Positions 15,596 to 26,448 are shown, numbered from the stretch's first letter. The stretch is DNA of 64,000 nt from Solimonas soli DSM 21787 (GCF_000474945.1 NZ_KI440836.1:62001-126000), one strand, 5' to 3'. Notes: a model not told the origin generated them from the sequence alone. Made by a program: numbers and translations.

Positions 15596-17026
15596 ATGAA
15601 CCTTGCCCTGCCGCTCGTCGCCGCACTGATCGGCGCCTTCGCCGGCGCGCTGGCCGCCACGCTGCTGCGCCGCGCGCCGGACGGCGCGGCCGCCGTCAAA
15701 GCCGAACTCGAGCGCCTCGAACGCGCCCTGCGCGAAGAGGCCGCGCAGACGCGCCGCGACGCCGCCGAGCAGACGCGCGGCCAGCGCGCCGAACTTGCCG
15801 ACACGCTGACCCGCTTCGGCGCGCTGCTGACCCAGCAGCACGAGCAGCTGCGCATCACCTCGGCCGAGAGGCTCGATGGCTTCGCCGCGGAACTGCGCGC
15901 GCAGAACCTCAAGCTCGCCGACACGCAGCGCCAGCTCGCCGAGGACGCGCACAAGACGCGCGCCGAGCAGGCGCAGCAGCTGGCGCGCTTCGCCGAGCAG
16001 CAGGCGCTCGCGCTCAAGCAGCTGACCGACACCCAGGCGCAGCAGGCCACCGCCCTGCGCGCCAGTGTCGACGACAACCTCAAGACCCTGCGCAAGGACA
16101 ACGAGGACAAGCTCGAGCAGATGCGGCGCACGGTCGACGAGAAGCTGCACGAGACGCTGGAGAAGCGCCTCGGCGAATCGTTTAAGCAGGTCAGCGACCG
16201 TCTCGAACAGGTGCACAAGGGTCTCGGCGAGATGCAGACGCTGGCCAGCGGCGTCGGCGACCTGAAGCGCGTGCTGACCAACGTCAAGACGCGCGGCGGC
16301 TGGGGCGAGGTGCAGCTCGAGAGCATCCTCGAACAGATCTTCACCAACGAGCAGTTCGCGCGGCAGGTGACGACCAAGCCCGGCAGCCGCGAAGTCGTCG
16401 ACTGCGCGATCCGCCTGCCCGGCCGCGGCGAGCACGAGGCGCCGGTGTGGCTGCCGATCGACGCCAAGTTCCCGAGCGAGGATTACGAGCGCCTGGTCGA
16501 CGCCCAGGAGCGCGCCGATCTCGACGCGATCAGGATCAGCGGCGCGCAGCTCGAGCGCGCCGTGCGCCTGCAGGCGAAGTCGATCGGCGAGAAATACATC
16601 GCGCCGCCGCACACCACCGACTTCGCGGTGATGTTCCTGCCGACCGAGGGCCTCTACGCGGAAGTGATCCGCCGCCCCGGCATCGTCGATGCGCTGCAGC
16701 GCGAGCATCGCGTCGTGCTGGCCGGGCCGACGACGCTGACGGCGCTGCTCAACAGCCTGCAGATGGGCTTCCGCACGCTGGCGATCGAGCAGCGTTCGAG
16801 CGAGGTCTGGCGCGTGCTCGGCGCGGTGAAGGCCGAGTTCGGCAAGTTCGGCGACGTGCTCGACAAGGTGCACGAGAAGCTCGAGCAGGCGCAGAAGCAG
16901 CTCGCGCAGACCGGCGTGCGTTCGCGCGCGATCAGCCGCCAGCTGCGCGAGGTCGAGGTGCTGCCGGGCAACGAGGCCGAACCGCTGCTCGGCGGCAGTC
17001 CGGTCGGCGACGAGGAATCCGCGTAG
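15596..17026 (+). CDS. rmuC: DNA recombination protein RmuC
   Basis: 476 residues. An N-terminal membrane segment (about 1-25) precedes a long coiled coil (about 35-230) rich in Ala, Arg, Glu and Gln, then the RmuC nuclease-like domain with GGWGEVQLESILEQI, WLPIDAKFPSEDYERL, FLPTEGLYAEV and the LAGPTTLTALLNSLQMGF block. E. coli RmuC limits inversions at short inverted repeats. The start is fixed by the hydrophobic N-terminus; no ribosome site precedes it. A nitronate monooxygenase gene follows after 48 bases and may be co-transcribed. Confidence 0.95.
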   Translation: MNLALPLVAALIGAFAGALAATLLRRAPDGAAAVKAELERLERALREEAAQTRRDAAEQTRGQRAELADTLTRFGALLTQQHEQLRITSAERLDGFAAELRAQNLKLADTQRQLAEDAHKTRAEQAQQLARFAEQQALALKQLTDTQAQQATALRASVDDNLKTLRKDNEDKLEQMRRTVDEKLHETLEKRLGESFKQVSDRLEQVHKGLGEMQTLASGVGDLKRVLTNVKTRGGWGEVQLESILEQIFTNEQFARQVTTKPGSREVVDCAIRLPGRGEHEAPVWLPIDAKFPSEDYERLVDAQERADLDAIRISGAQLERAVRLQAKSIGEKYIAPPHTTDFAVMFLPTEGLYAEVIRRPGIVDALQREHRVVLAGPTTLTALLNSLQMGFRTLAIEQRSSEVWRVLGAVKAEFGKFGDVLDKVHEKLEQAQKQLAQTGVRSRAISRQLREVEVLPGNEAEPLLGGSPVGDEESA

Positions 17027-17074
17027 TCGCCGCCGCGTCGACGAGCACGTCGTCACCGCGAGGAGCACGCCAGC

Positions 17075-18121
17075 ATGTCGCACTTTCTCGCCGCGCTCGG
17101 TATCGCGCATCCCCTCATCCAGGCGCCGATGGCCGGCACCTCGACGCCCGCGCTCGCCGCCGCGGTCTGCAACGCCGGCGCGCTCGGCTCGATCGCCGTC
17201 GGCGCCGGCAGCGTGCCGCAGGCGCGCGAGGCGATCCGCGCGACGCGCGCCCTCACCGCGCGGCCGTTCAACGTCAACGTCTTCTGCCACCGGCCGGCGC
17301 GGGCCGACGCGGCGCGCGAAGCCGCCTGGACGCGCTACCTCGCGCCGTGGTTCGCCGAGTCCGGCGCCACGCCGCCGCCGGCGCTGCGCGAGATCTACAC
17401 GAGCTTCGCGGTCGACGACGCGATGCTGGCAATGCTCGTCGCGGAGAAGCCGGCGATCGTCAGCTTCCATTTCGGCCTGCCGCCGGACGCGTTCGTGCGC
17501 GCGCTGAAGCACGCCGGCATCGTGCTGCTGGCGACGGCGACCACGCTCGACGAAGCGCGGCAGTGCGTGGCGGCCGGTGTCGACGCCGTGGTCGCGCAGG
17601 GCTACGAGGCCGGCGGCCATCGCGGCGTGTTCGATCCGGCGCACGACGCGCGCATCGGCACGCTGGCGCTGACGCGCACGCTGGCACGGCGCATCGAACG
17701 GCCGGTCATCGCCGCCGGCGGCATCATGGACGGCGCCGGCATCCGCGCGGCGCTCGCACTCGGCGCCGGTGCCGCGCAGCTCGGCACCGCCTTCGTCGCC
17801 TGTCCGGAATCGGCCGCCGACGCCGCCTATCGGGCCGCGCTGCTGGCGCCGGACGCGCGCACCGCCGTCACCGCCGCCATCTCGGGCCGCCCGGCGCGCG
17901 GACTGGTCAACCGCTTCGTCGCCGAGATCGACGGCGCGAACGCACCGGCGATTCCCGACTACCCGATCGCCTACGACGCCGGCAAGGCGCTGCACGCGGC
18001 GGCCAAGGCGCGCGGCAGCGGCGCCTTCGGCGCGCAATGGGCCGGCCAGGGCGTCGCCCTCGCGCGCGCCTTGCCGGCCGCCGATCTGGTCGCCGCCCTG
18101 ATCGCGGAAATGCGCGGCTGA
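17075..18121 (+). CDS. Nitronate monooxygenase-like flavoprotein (2-nitropropane dioxygenase family)
   Basis: 348 residues, a TIM-barrel FMN enzyme. Motifs: [19 protein letters not shown] at the N-terminus, [30 protein letters not shown] (FMN/active site) and [21 protein letters not shown]. Class-I enzymes oxidise propionate 3-nitronate and related nitronates. A GAGGAG precedes the ATG. The His in the GYEAGGHRG motif is the expected catalytic base. It may share a transcript with rmuC. Enoyl-ACP reductase FabK is a related alternative, but the GYEAGGHRG pattern favours nitronate monooxygenase. Confidence 0.87.
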   Translation: MSHFLAALGIAHPLIQAPMAGTSTPALAAAVCNAGALGSIAVGAGSVPQAREAIRATRALTARPFNVNVFCHRPARADAAREAAWTRYLAPWFAESGATPPPALREIYTSFAVDDAMLAMLVAEKPAIVSFHFGLPPDAFVRALKHAGIVLLATATTLDEARQCVAAGVDAVVAQGYEAGGHRGVFDPAHDARIGTLALTRTLARRIERPVIAAGGIMDGAGIRAALALGAGAAQLGTAFVACPESAADAAYRAALLAPDARTAVTAAISGRPARGLVNRFVAEIDGANAPAIPDYPIAYDAGKALHAAAKARGSGAFGAQWAGQGVALARALPAADLVAALIAEMRG

Positions 18122-18233
18122 ACCGACGGCGCGGAGCGGCGCCGGCGGCCCTTGCGTCCGGCAACCGTGTCGCGCTTCGCAAACGGTGTCTTCACCCCCT
18201 GCCCGGGTCGCTACGCCGGACCTGCGGCGCGCC

Positions 18234-18239
18234 TATAGT
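18234..18239 (+). promoter_or_regulatory. Candidate -10 box for the NHL lipoprotein gene
   Basis: TATAGT lies 53 bases before the start at 18293, in the same sequence setting (CCTATAGTC) as other candidate boxes in this window. Confidence 0.4.
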
Positions 18240-18292
18240 CTCTGCGCGGCATCCGCGGGATGTACGCGCGGCCATCGAGAAGGGGGAAGGCC

Positions 18293-19348
18293 ATGGCGAT
18301 GCGCTTCGACACGATTCGTTGCTGGCGGCGCGGCACGGGTGCGGCGGCGCTGCTGCTCGGTGCCTTATGCGGTCTGGCGGCCTGCGACGATGACGACGGT
18401 GCGCGGCTGGCACCGGCCGAGATCGGCGGCAGCGACGCCGGCCTGGTCGACGGCCCCGCCGCGACGGCGCGCTTCGACAATCCGGCCAACGTCGAGGTCG
18501 GCCCGGACGGCACGGTCTACGTCGCCGACTACAACAACAATGCCGTGCGCGCGATCGCCACCGACGGCGGCGTGCGCACCCTGGTGGCGCGCGACGATTT
18601 CCAGCGGCCCTTCGGCCTCGCCTACGGCAACGGCGTGCTCTACGTGGAAACCGACGGCAACGACAGCGGCATGCGTGACATCACCACCGGCACCGTGTGG
18701 CGCGTCGATCCGGCGAGCGGCGCGGCGAGCGTCGTCGCGCGCAACATCGGGCGGCCGCGCGGCCTGCTGGTGATCGACGCCAGTCGCATCGCCATCAGCG
18801 ACATGGCGCATCACGTCATCGCCCTGCTCGATCCGCACAGCGGCGCGGTCACGGCCCTCGCCGGCAGCGCGGACATGCCCGGCGACGTCGACGGCAGCGG
18901 CGCGGCGGCGCGCTTCAACCGGCCGTATGGCATGGCGCTCGCCGACGACGGCGCGCTGCTGGTCGCCGACCGCGACAACAACCGCATTCGCAAGGTCACC
19001 CTGGCCGGCGTGGTCACCACCTTCGCCGGAACGGGTGCCGAGGGCCATGCCGACGGCGCGCTGGCGAGCGCCACCCTGCACAACCCGCAGGACGTCGCCG
19101 CGCACGGCGGCATCGTCTACGTCGCCGACACGCAGAATTTCCTGGTGCGACGCATCGCCGACGGCGCGATGACGACGATCGCCGGCAACGGCGAGCGCGG
19201 CTACGCGCCGGGCCAGGGCACCGACGCCGCGTTCGCCGGCCTCGAAGGCGCGTCGCTGACCGCCGACGGCAGGACCTTGTGGATCGCCGACGGCAGCGGC
19301 GGCGAGGACGACGGCTTCAATCGCGTGCGCCGCATCGCCGTGCACTGA
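18293..19348 (+). CDS. NHL-repeat lipoprotein, predicted beta-propeller
   Basis: 351 residues. A lipoprotein signal ends in the lipobox LAAC near residue 33, followed by acidic DDDD. The rest is a repeated pattern of about 50 residues: FDNPANVEVGPDGTVYVADYNN, RFNRPYGMALADDGALLVADRDNN and LHNPQDVAAHGGIVYVADTQN, each ending in a rule such as VRRI or IRKV. This is the NHL/SMP-30-type beta-propeller. Such proteins act as binding scaffolds or lactonases; nothing identifies a catalytic site here. The ATG at 18293 follows a purine-rich AGGGGGAAGG. It converges on lpxO across a terminator. Confidence 0.8.
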   Translation: MAMRFDTIRCWRRGTGAAALLLGALCGLAACDDDDGARLAPAEIGGSDAGLVDGPAATARFDNPANVEVGPDGTVYVADYNNNAVRAIATDGGVRTLVARDDFQRPFGLAYGNGVLYVETDGNDSGMRDITTGTVWRVDPASGAASVVARNIGRPRGLLVIDASRIAISDMAHHVIALLDPHSGAVTALAGSADMPGDVDGSGAAARFNRPYGMALADDGALLVADRDNNRIRKVTLAGVVTTFAGTGAEGHADGALASATLHNPQDVAAHGGIVYVADTQNFLVRRIADGAMTTIAGNGERGYAPGQGTDAAFAGLEGASLTADGRTLWIADGSGGEDDGFNRVRRIAVH

Positions 19349-19391
19349 GGCAGGCCTGCGCCGGCGCGGCGAGAACGAAGGCGGCACCACG

Positions 19392-19422
19392 AAAAAGGCC
19401 GGCACTGCGCTCGCCGGCCTTT
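19392..19422. terminator. Bidirectional terminator between the NHL gene and lpxO
   Basis: A perfect 9-bp stem (AAGGCCGGC/GCCGGCCTT) has A residues before it and T residues after it, so it can end transcripts from both sides. Confidence 0.75.
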
Positions 19423-19444
19423 GCGCACCGCGATCGCGGCGGGC

Positions 19445-20350
19445 TCAAAGCGCCCAGTAGACGATCAGGCCGACGAGGCCGAGATGCAGGGCCCACTTGC
19501 CGACCTTGTACGCGCGCGGCCGCTTCTTCTTCAGCTCCTTCATGGTCTTCTTGTAGCCGACCACGACGCCGCTCATCTTGTTGCCGACGCCCGACAGCTT
19601 GCTGTCGAGGTTGTCGATGTAGAACAGGCTGTTGAAGAAGCGCGCGAAATAGAAATACAGCTTCTGGATGAACCGGCTGCGCAGCGGCCGGTCGATGTCG
19701 GTCATCAGGATGATGCGCGGCACTTCGGTGTCGTTGTAGGCGGCGTGGATATAGGTTTCGTCGAAGATGATGCTGTCGCCGTCGCGCCAGGTGTACGGCT
19801 CGCCGTTGACGAGCAGGCCGCAGCGCGCGTCGTTCGGCGTCGACAGGCCCAGCGAGTAGCGCACGCTGAAGGCGAACGGATCGTGATGCTGCGTCAGCTT
19901 CTTGCCCGGCATCAGCACGGCGAACAGCGCGAGGTTCATGCCGGGCACCTGCTCGATCAGCGCCGAGGTCTTCGGCGCCAGCTGACGCGCCGACGGAATC
20001 TCGTTGTCGTAGATCTTCAGGTAGAAGCTCTTCCAGCGATTGTCCTTGTAGAAGTTGCTGCCGGGCAGGTCGCCGCGCACGGCGAGATTGCCGCTGCCGT
20101 ACAGCGCCAGGGCCTCGTCGCGGATCGTCTGCCAGTTGTCCTGCAGCACTTTCAGCTGCGGGAATTCGTCGATGGCGACGCGCGGCTGCGTCGACACGCG
20201 CGACAGGAAGTACGCCGGCAGATTGAACGGCACCATGAAGGTCGAGAAGTCGGTCAGCTGCCGGCTCCAGGACAGATGCACCTTGTTGCGCAGGCGCACG
20301 AAGGCCAGCGAACCGACGTACGTCAGGAACAACACGATCAGAATCGTCAC
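19445..20350 (-). CDS. lpxO: Lipid A hydroxylase, LpxO-like (aspartyl/asparaginyl beta-hydroxylase family)
   Basis: 301 residues, matching LpxO length (about 300). An N-terminal membrane anchor ([15 protein letters not shown]) precedes the Fe(II)/2-oxoglutarate dioxygenase domain with [16 protein letters not shown] (the HxD-type metal site), [21 protein letters not shown] (second metal His) and a C-terminal hydrophobic segment. LpxO puts a 2-OH on the secondary acyl chain of lipid A using O2. The start is GTG at 20350. It is followed by the bidirectional terminator. Confidence 0.88.
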   Translation of the reverse strand: MTILIVLFLTYVGSLAFVRLRNKVHLSWSRQLTDFSTFMVPFNLPAYFLSRVSTQPRVAIDEFPQLKVLQDNWQTIRDEALALYGSGNLAVRGDLPGSNFYKDNRWKSFYLKIYDNEIPSARQLAPKTSALIEQVPGMNLALFAVLMPGKKLTQHHDPFAFSVRYSLGLSTPNDARCGLLVNGEPYTWRDGDSIIFDETYIHAAYNDTEVPRIILMTDIDRPLRSRFIQKLYFYFARFFNSLFYIDNLDSKLSGVGNKMSGVVVGYKKTMKELKKKRPRAYKVGKWALHLGLVGLIVYWAL

Positions 20351-20463
20351 AGCTGCAAACCCCGCCCGGCTACGCCCACGAACAAAACATCATACCGGGA
20401 CGGCCCGGCGAAAGCGTGCCGCCGTGACGAACGGACGCCGGCCGGCATGCGCCGTCCGCGGCC

Positions 20464-20485
20464 GCCGCCGGATCGCTCCGGCGGC
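20464..20485 (-). terminator. Hairpin downstream of katG
   Basis: A perfect 9-bp stem (GCCGCCGGA/TCCGGCGGC) with a 4-base loop lies 25 bases past the katG stop. No T tract is present, so termination strength is uncertain. Confidence 0.4.
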
Positions 20486-20510
20486 TGCGCAAGCCGCGCG
20501 GCGAACCGGC

Positions 20511-22745
<2,235 letters not shown>

Positions 22746-22791
22746 TCACGGCCGGTTGAAGTGCCCGGCCCGGCCGTCGCCGACGGCGCGC

Positions 22792-22956
22792 TCAGTGCGC
22801 GGCGCCGTAGGCCGCGGCGGCGGCGCGCAGGCCCGGCGCGGCGGCGATGTCACAAAGCGCGACGGCCGCCAAGGCGACGACGAGCGGCGCCGTGAAGCGC
22901 CGCACGCCGTGCGGGCGGCTGGCCGCAACGCTGGCGGTGATCGATTGCAGGCTCAT
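22792..22956 (-). CDS. Small hypothetical membrane protein upstream of katG
   Basis: 54 residues. The sequence has a basic N-terminal stretch (RPHGVRRF) and then a hydrophobic, Ala-rich segment (about 23-40) that could span the membrane or act as a signal peptide. It lies on the katG strand, 103 bases before katG and downstream of the putative OxyR site, so it would be on the katG mRNA. The ribosome site is weak (GAGA). I do not recognise a family. It may be a leader peptide or may not be translated. Confidence 0.4.
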   Translation of the reverse strand: MSLQSITASVAASRPHGVRRFTAPLVVALAAVALCDIAAAPGLRAAAAAYGAAH

Positions 22957-23014
22957 GATCGTGGTCTCGTGGTGAAGATGCCGCCACCTTACGCGCACCT
23001 CTTTGATTATTGAA

Positions 23015-23051
23015 ATTGATTGTTTATTGCGAGTCGATAGCAATTTACATT
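23015..23051 (-). promoter_or_regulatory. Possible OxyR-type operator in the katG/glyS divergent region
   Basis: In the only clearly AT-rich stretch nearby, four tetranucleotides recur at exact 7-base spacing on the minus strand: AATG, CTAT, CAAT, CAAT. The OxyR consensus is ATAG-CTAT-ATAG-CTAT with 7-base gaps, so 10 of 16 positions match. An AATAAT box follows downstream toward katG with no -35 match, as expected of an activated promoter. A second symmetry, AGCAAT-TTAC-ATTGCT at 23039-23054, overlaps it. Confidence 0.4.
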
Positions 23052-23139
23052 GCTTCGCGGCAGCGGCGCGAAACCGCCAAGTTGGCGAATCCGCAACGAT
23101 CCCCGACAATTGCGCGCTCTTTTCCCGCCGTCGCCCTCC

Positions 23140-25206
23140 ATGTCAAGCGCCTTCCTGCTGGAACTCGGAACTGAAGATCTGCCGGCCCGCTACGTCGTGC
23201 CGCTGGCCGAGGCCCTCGCGCGCGGCATCGGCGAAGGCCTGGCGCGACGCAAGGTGGCGTTTCGCGCCCAGCACCTCTTCGCGACACCGCGGCGTATCGC
23301 CGTGCTGCTCGACGATCTCGCCGAGCGCCAGCCCGAACAGACCATCGAACGCCTGGGGCCCGCCGTCGCCGCCGCCTTCAAGGACGGCGCGCCGACGCCG
23401 GCCGCGCTCGGCTTCGCGCGCTCCTGCGGCGTCGAGTTCAGCGCGATCGGCGAGAAGGACGGCAAGCTGCATTACGCGAAGACGGAGCCCGGCAAGCCGA
23501 CGCCGGCGCTGATTCCGGAAATCTTCGAGGAAGCGCTCAAGCAGATGGACGAGCTGGTGCCCAAGCGCATGCGCTGGGGCAGCCGCGACGACACCTTCGT
23601 GCGGCCGGTGCAGTGGATCGCCTGCCTGTACGGCAGCGACGTGGTGCCGCTGCAGCGCTTCGGCCTGACGAGCGGCCGCCTCAGCTACGGCCACCGTTTC
23701 CATGCGCCGGGCGCCATCGAACTCGGCACGCCGGCCGACTACGCGCCGCGCCTGAAGCACGCGCACGTCTGGGCCGACGTCGCCTCGCGGCGCTGCGAGA
23801 TCAAGCGGCAGATCCTTGCCGAGGCCGCGAATGCGTGCGGCCACGCGCGCATCACCGACGATCTGCTCGATGAAGTCACCGCGCTCGTCGAGTGGCCGGT
23901 CGCCATCACCGGCCACTTCGAGGAACGCTTCCTCGAACTGCCGCCGGAAGTGATCGTCGCCACCGTCGAGACCAACCAGCGCTACTTCACGGTGTTCGAG
24001 GACGCTGCGCACACGCGGCTGACGAACGCCTTCATCACCATCTCGAACATCGAATCGCGCGACCTCACGCAGGTGATCGCCGGCAACGAGCGCGTGGTGC
24101 GGCCGCGGCTGAGCGATGCGCTGTTTTTCTACAAGCAGGATCTCAAGATTCCGTTTACGGACTATCGTCCCGGCCTGTCGACGGTGACATACCAGAAAGA
24201 CCTGGGCTCGATCGGCCGCAAAGTCGAGCGCGTTACGTCGCTTGCCAAATATCTGGCGACTTCGATACAGGCCGATTTCTCGACTGTCGAGAAAGCCGCC
24301 GCGCTGTGCAAGAACGATCTCGTCACCAAGATGGTCTACGAGTTTCCGGAACTGCAGGGCCTGATGGGCGGCTACTACGCCGCCAAATCCGGCGAATCCG
24401 CAGCAGTTGCGCAGGCAATCCGCGAGCACTATCTGCCGACGCAGCAGGGCACGCCGATTCCCTCGACGCGCGAAGGCCAGATCGTCGCGCTCGCCGACAA
24501 GCTCGACGCCCTGGCCGGCATCTTCGCGATCGGCCAGAAGCCGACGGCGAGCAAGGACCCCTACGCCCTGCGTCGCGCCGCGCTCGGCGTGCTGCGCATC
24601 TGCCTCGAAGCCGAATTGCCGCTCGATCTGAGGGCGATGCTGAAGTGCGCGCTCGATACGCAGCCCGCCGGCAAGCGCGATGCCGCGACGCTCGCCGAGC
24701 TCGTCGACTTCGTGCAGGAGCGCCTGCGCGCCTATCTCGTCGGCCAGACGCTCGACGGTCGCACGGTGACGATCGAGATGTTCGAATCGGTGCGCGCGCT
24801 CGGCGTCACGCAGCCGCTCGATTTCCTGCGCCGGCTGCGCGCGGTGCATACCTTCGTCGCGCATCCGGCAGCGCCGAATCTGGCGGCCGCCAACAAGCGC
24901 GTGCGCAACATTCTCAGGCAGGCCGGCGACGCCGGCAGCGCGATCGACAGCGCGCGCTTCGAGCACGCGGCCGAGAAAGCGCTTTACACGAAGCTGGAAG
25001 AAGTCGAAGCGCTGAACGCGAAAACCGCCGACTACACCCAGCAGCTCGTCAACCTCGCCTCGCTGCGCGAGCCGGTCGACGCCTTCTTCGACGGCGTGAT
25101 GGTCAATGCCGGGGATGCGGCGGTGCGCGCCAACCGTCTGGCGCTGCTGCGCAAGCTCGACGCGGCCTGCCGTTCGGTCGCCGATCTGTCACAACTGCCT
25201 GGGTGA
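23140..25206 (+). CDS. glyS: Glycine--tRNA ligase beta subunit
   Basis: 688 residues (E. coli GlyS is 689). It starts with FLLELGTEDLPARY, the hallmark of the beta subunit, and continues with RFHAPGAIEL, ATVETNQRYFTVFE, ALFFYKQDLK, KDLGSIGRKVERV and EFPELQGLMGGYYA (HD-like core), ending in the anticodon-binding region with FFDGVMVNA. Together with the alpha subunit it charges tRNA-Gly. GlyQ normally precedes glyS; here the upstream neighbour is the divergent katG block, so glyQ must lie elsewhere. The ATG at 23140 has little upstream ribosome-site signal. A repeat and gmhB follow. Confidence 0.97.
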   Translation: MSSAFLLELGTEDLPARYVVPLAEALARGIGEGLARRKVAFRAQHLFATPRRIAVLLDDLAERQPEQTIERLGPAVAAAFKDGAPTPAALGFARSCGVEFSAIGEKDGKLHYAKTEPGKPTPALIPEIFEEALKQMDELVPKRMRWGSRDDTFVRPVQWIACLYGSDVVPLQRFGLTSGRLSYGHRFHAPGAIELGTPADYAPRLKHAHVWADVASRRCEIKRQILAEAANACGHARITDDLLDEVTALVEWPVAITGHFEERFLELPPEVIVATVETNQRYFTVFEDAAHTRLTNAFITISNIESRDLTQVIAGNERVVRPRLSDALFFYKQDLKIPFTDYRPGLSTVTYQKDLGSIGRKVERVTSLAKYLATSIQADFSTVEKAAALCKNDLVTKMVYEFPELQGLMGGYYAAKSGESAAVAQAIREHYLPTQQGTPIPSTREGQIVALADKLDALAGIFAIGQKPTASKDPYALRRAALGVLRICLEAELPLDLRAMLKCALDTQPAGKRDAATLAELVDFVQERLRAYLVGQTLDGRTVTIEMFESVRALGVTQPLDFLRRLRAVHTFVAHPAAPNLAAANKRVRNILRQAGDAGSAIDSARFEHAAEKALYTKLEEVEALNAKTADYTQQLVNLASLREPVDAFFDGVMVNAGDAAVRANRLALLRKLDAACRSVADLSQLPG

Positions 25207-25211
25207 GATAT

Positions 25212-25342
25212 AAAACTCCCTCTTCCCTCGCGGAGGGGAGAGGGTTGGGGCGAGGGGTTCACTGGATCGGGCGACGCGACGCGCTGACACCCCTCACCCT
25301 AACCCTCTCCCCATCGCTCTGCGATGAGGGAGAGGGAATCAT
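25212..25342. repeat. Large inverted CCCTC/GAGGG repeat between glyS and gmhB
   Basis: The left arm contains GAGAGGGTTGGGGCGAGGGG; the right arm contains its near-complement CCCCTCACCCTAACCCTCTC (two mismatches). Each arm also carries its own smaller hairpin (for example TCGCTCTGCGA). The 163-base spacer holds little else. The right-arm unit recurs at 58980-59024. Confidence 0.75.
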
Positions 25343-25369
25343 CTATTGTTCGCTGCGCCTGGAGCCCTG

Positions 25370-25945
25370 ATGAAAATCGTCATCCTCGACCGCGACGGCG
25401 TCATCAACGAAGACTCCGAGGCCTACGTGAAGTCGGTCGCCGAGTGGCAGCCGATTCCGGGCAGCCTCGAGGCGATCGCCAAGCTCTGTCAGTCCGGCTA
25501 CCGCGTGTTCGTCGCGACCAATCAGTCCGGACTCGGGCAGGGCCTGTTCGACTACGACGCCTTCAGCGCCATGAACGATCGCCTGCAGCAGCTGCTCGCC
25601 GAGCTCGGCGGCCGCATCGACGGCATCTTCTTCGCGCCGGACCATCCGCAGCGCGCGACGCCGAACCGCAAGCCGGGCCCCGGCATGTACCAGGATCTAG
25701 CCAAGCGGCTCGGCATCACGCTCAATCAGGTGCCGGCGGTCGGCGATTCCTGGCGCGACATCGAGGCGGCGCGCGCGGTCGGCGCACGGCCGGTGTTGGT
25801 GCGCACCGGCAACGGCCGCGAAACGGAACGGCGCAATGCCGGCAAGCTCGACGGCATCGCCGTCTACGACAGCCTCGCCGACTTCGTGGTGGCGCTGCTC
25901 GGCGGTCGCGACGCGGCCGCGGCTCAGCGGCCGCAGACGGCGTAG
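25370..25945 (+). CDS. gmhB: D-glycero-beta-D-manno-heptose 1,7-bisphosphate 7-phosphatase (HAD family)
   Basis: 191 residues. HAD motifs are intact: ILDRDGVINED (Asp7 nucleophile, Asp9 acid), FVATNQSGLGQG (motif II) and KPGPGMY...AVGDSWRDIEAA (motifs III and IV). It removes the 7-phosphate in ADP-heptose synthesis for LPS. The short loop before KPGPGM (FAPDHPQRATPNR) contains none of the cysteines that bind structural zinc in E. coli and Pseudomonas GmhB. The ATG at 25370 opens with MKIVILDRDG. Its last 22 bases overlap the 3-prime end of folB on the other strand. Its place after glyS is the conserved order. Confidence 0.9.
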   Translation: MKIVILDRDGVINEDSEAYVKSVAEWQPIPGSLEAIAKLCQSGYRVFVATNQSGLGQGLFDYDAFSAMNDRLQQLLAELGGRIDGIFFAPDHPQRATPNRKPGPGMYQDLAKRLGITLNQVPAVGDSWRDIEAARAVGARPVLVRTGNGRETERRNAGKLDGIAVYDSLADFVVALLGGRDAAAAQRPQTA

Positions 25946-26298
25946 TCCTCGCGGCGGCGGTCGATCTCGATGCCGACGCTCTTCACGCCGCCGACCGCGC
26001 CGGGCTTGTCGATCTCCAGGCGCAGCGTGCTGATCGGGTATTTGTCGAACAGCGTGCGCGACATCTTCTCGGCGAGCGTTTCGAGCAGCGCCGGCCGCAT
26101 CGCGTCGGCGACGGCGCGGATGTCGTCGGATACGGCCGCGTAGTCGACGGCATCGCGCACGTGGTCGCTGGCCGCGGCGTCGCGGGTATCGACGCCCATC
26201 TCCACGTTGACGACCAGCGGACGCTTGCGGTGCCGCTCCCAGTCGTAGACGCCGATGATGACTTCGAGCTCGAGCCCGCGGATGAAGACCTTGTCCAT
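25924..26298 (-). CDS. folB: Dihydroneopterin aldolase
   Basis: 124 residues. Motifs: IRGLELEVIIGVYDWERHRKRPL at the N-terminus (catalytic Glu region), VDYAAVSDDIRAVAD and LLETLAEKMSRTLF, ending with the LRLEIDKPGAV substrate segment containing the catalytic Lys. It cleaves dihydroneopterin to 6-hydroxymethyl-dihydropterin in folate synthesis, and many members also epimerise C2. It converges on gmhB with a 22-base overlap. It lies downstream of tsaD on the same strand, with two tandem repeat units between them. Confidence 0.95.
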   Translation of the reverse strand: MDKVFIRGLELEVIIGVYDWERHRKRPLVVNVEMGVDTRDAAASDHVRDAVDYAAVSDDIRAVADAMRPALLETLAEKMSRTLFDKYPISTLRLEIDKPGAVGGVKSVGIEIDRRREDYAVCGR

Positions 26299-26335
26299 GC
26301 GTACCTTCGTCGTTCAGAGGGGAACCGGCGGCGGC

Positions 26336-26448
26336 TTAAAGCGCGACATCCCTGTCGCTGCGCCGCACTTGGGCATCCATGCCCGGCGGCGTATTAAAGC
26401 GCGACATCCCTGTCGCCGCGCCGGGCTTGGGCATCCATGCCCGGCGGC
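26336..26448. repeat. Two tandem 55-bp copies of a two-hairpin repeat
   Basis: Copy 1 is 26336-26390 and copy 2 is 26394-26448, with 52 of 55 bases identical and a 58-base period. Each has two hairpins: GCGACA-TCCC-TGTCGC and GGGCAT-CC-ATGCCC. Copy 2 lies inside the 3-prime end of tsaD and supplies its stop codon. A third, diverged copy lies inside tsaD at 26766-26814. Confidence 0.9.

Noticed and set aside
25200-25345. CRISPR array
   Set aside because: The repeats are an inverted pair, not evenly spaced direct repeats with unique spacers.
26336-26448. CRISPR array or attachment site
   Set aside because: Two adjacent identical units without spacers, containing paired hairpins, fit a REP-like element better; no integrase or tRNA is near.
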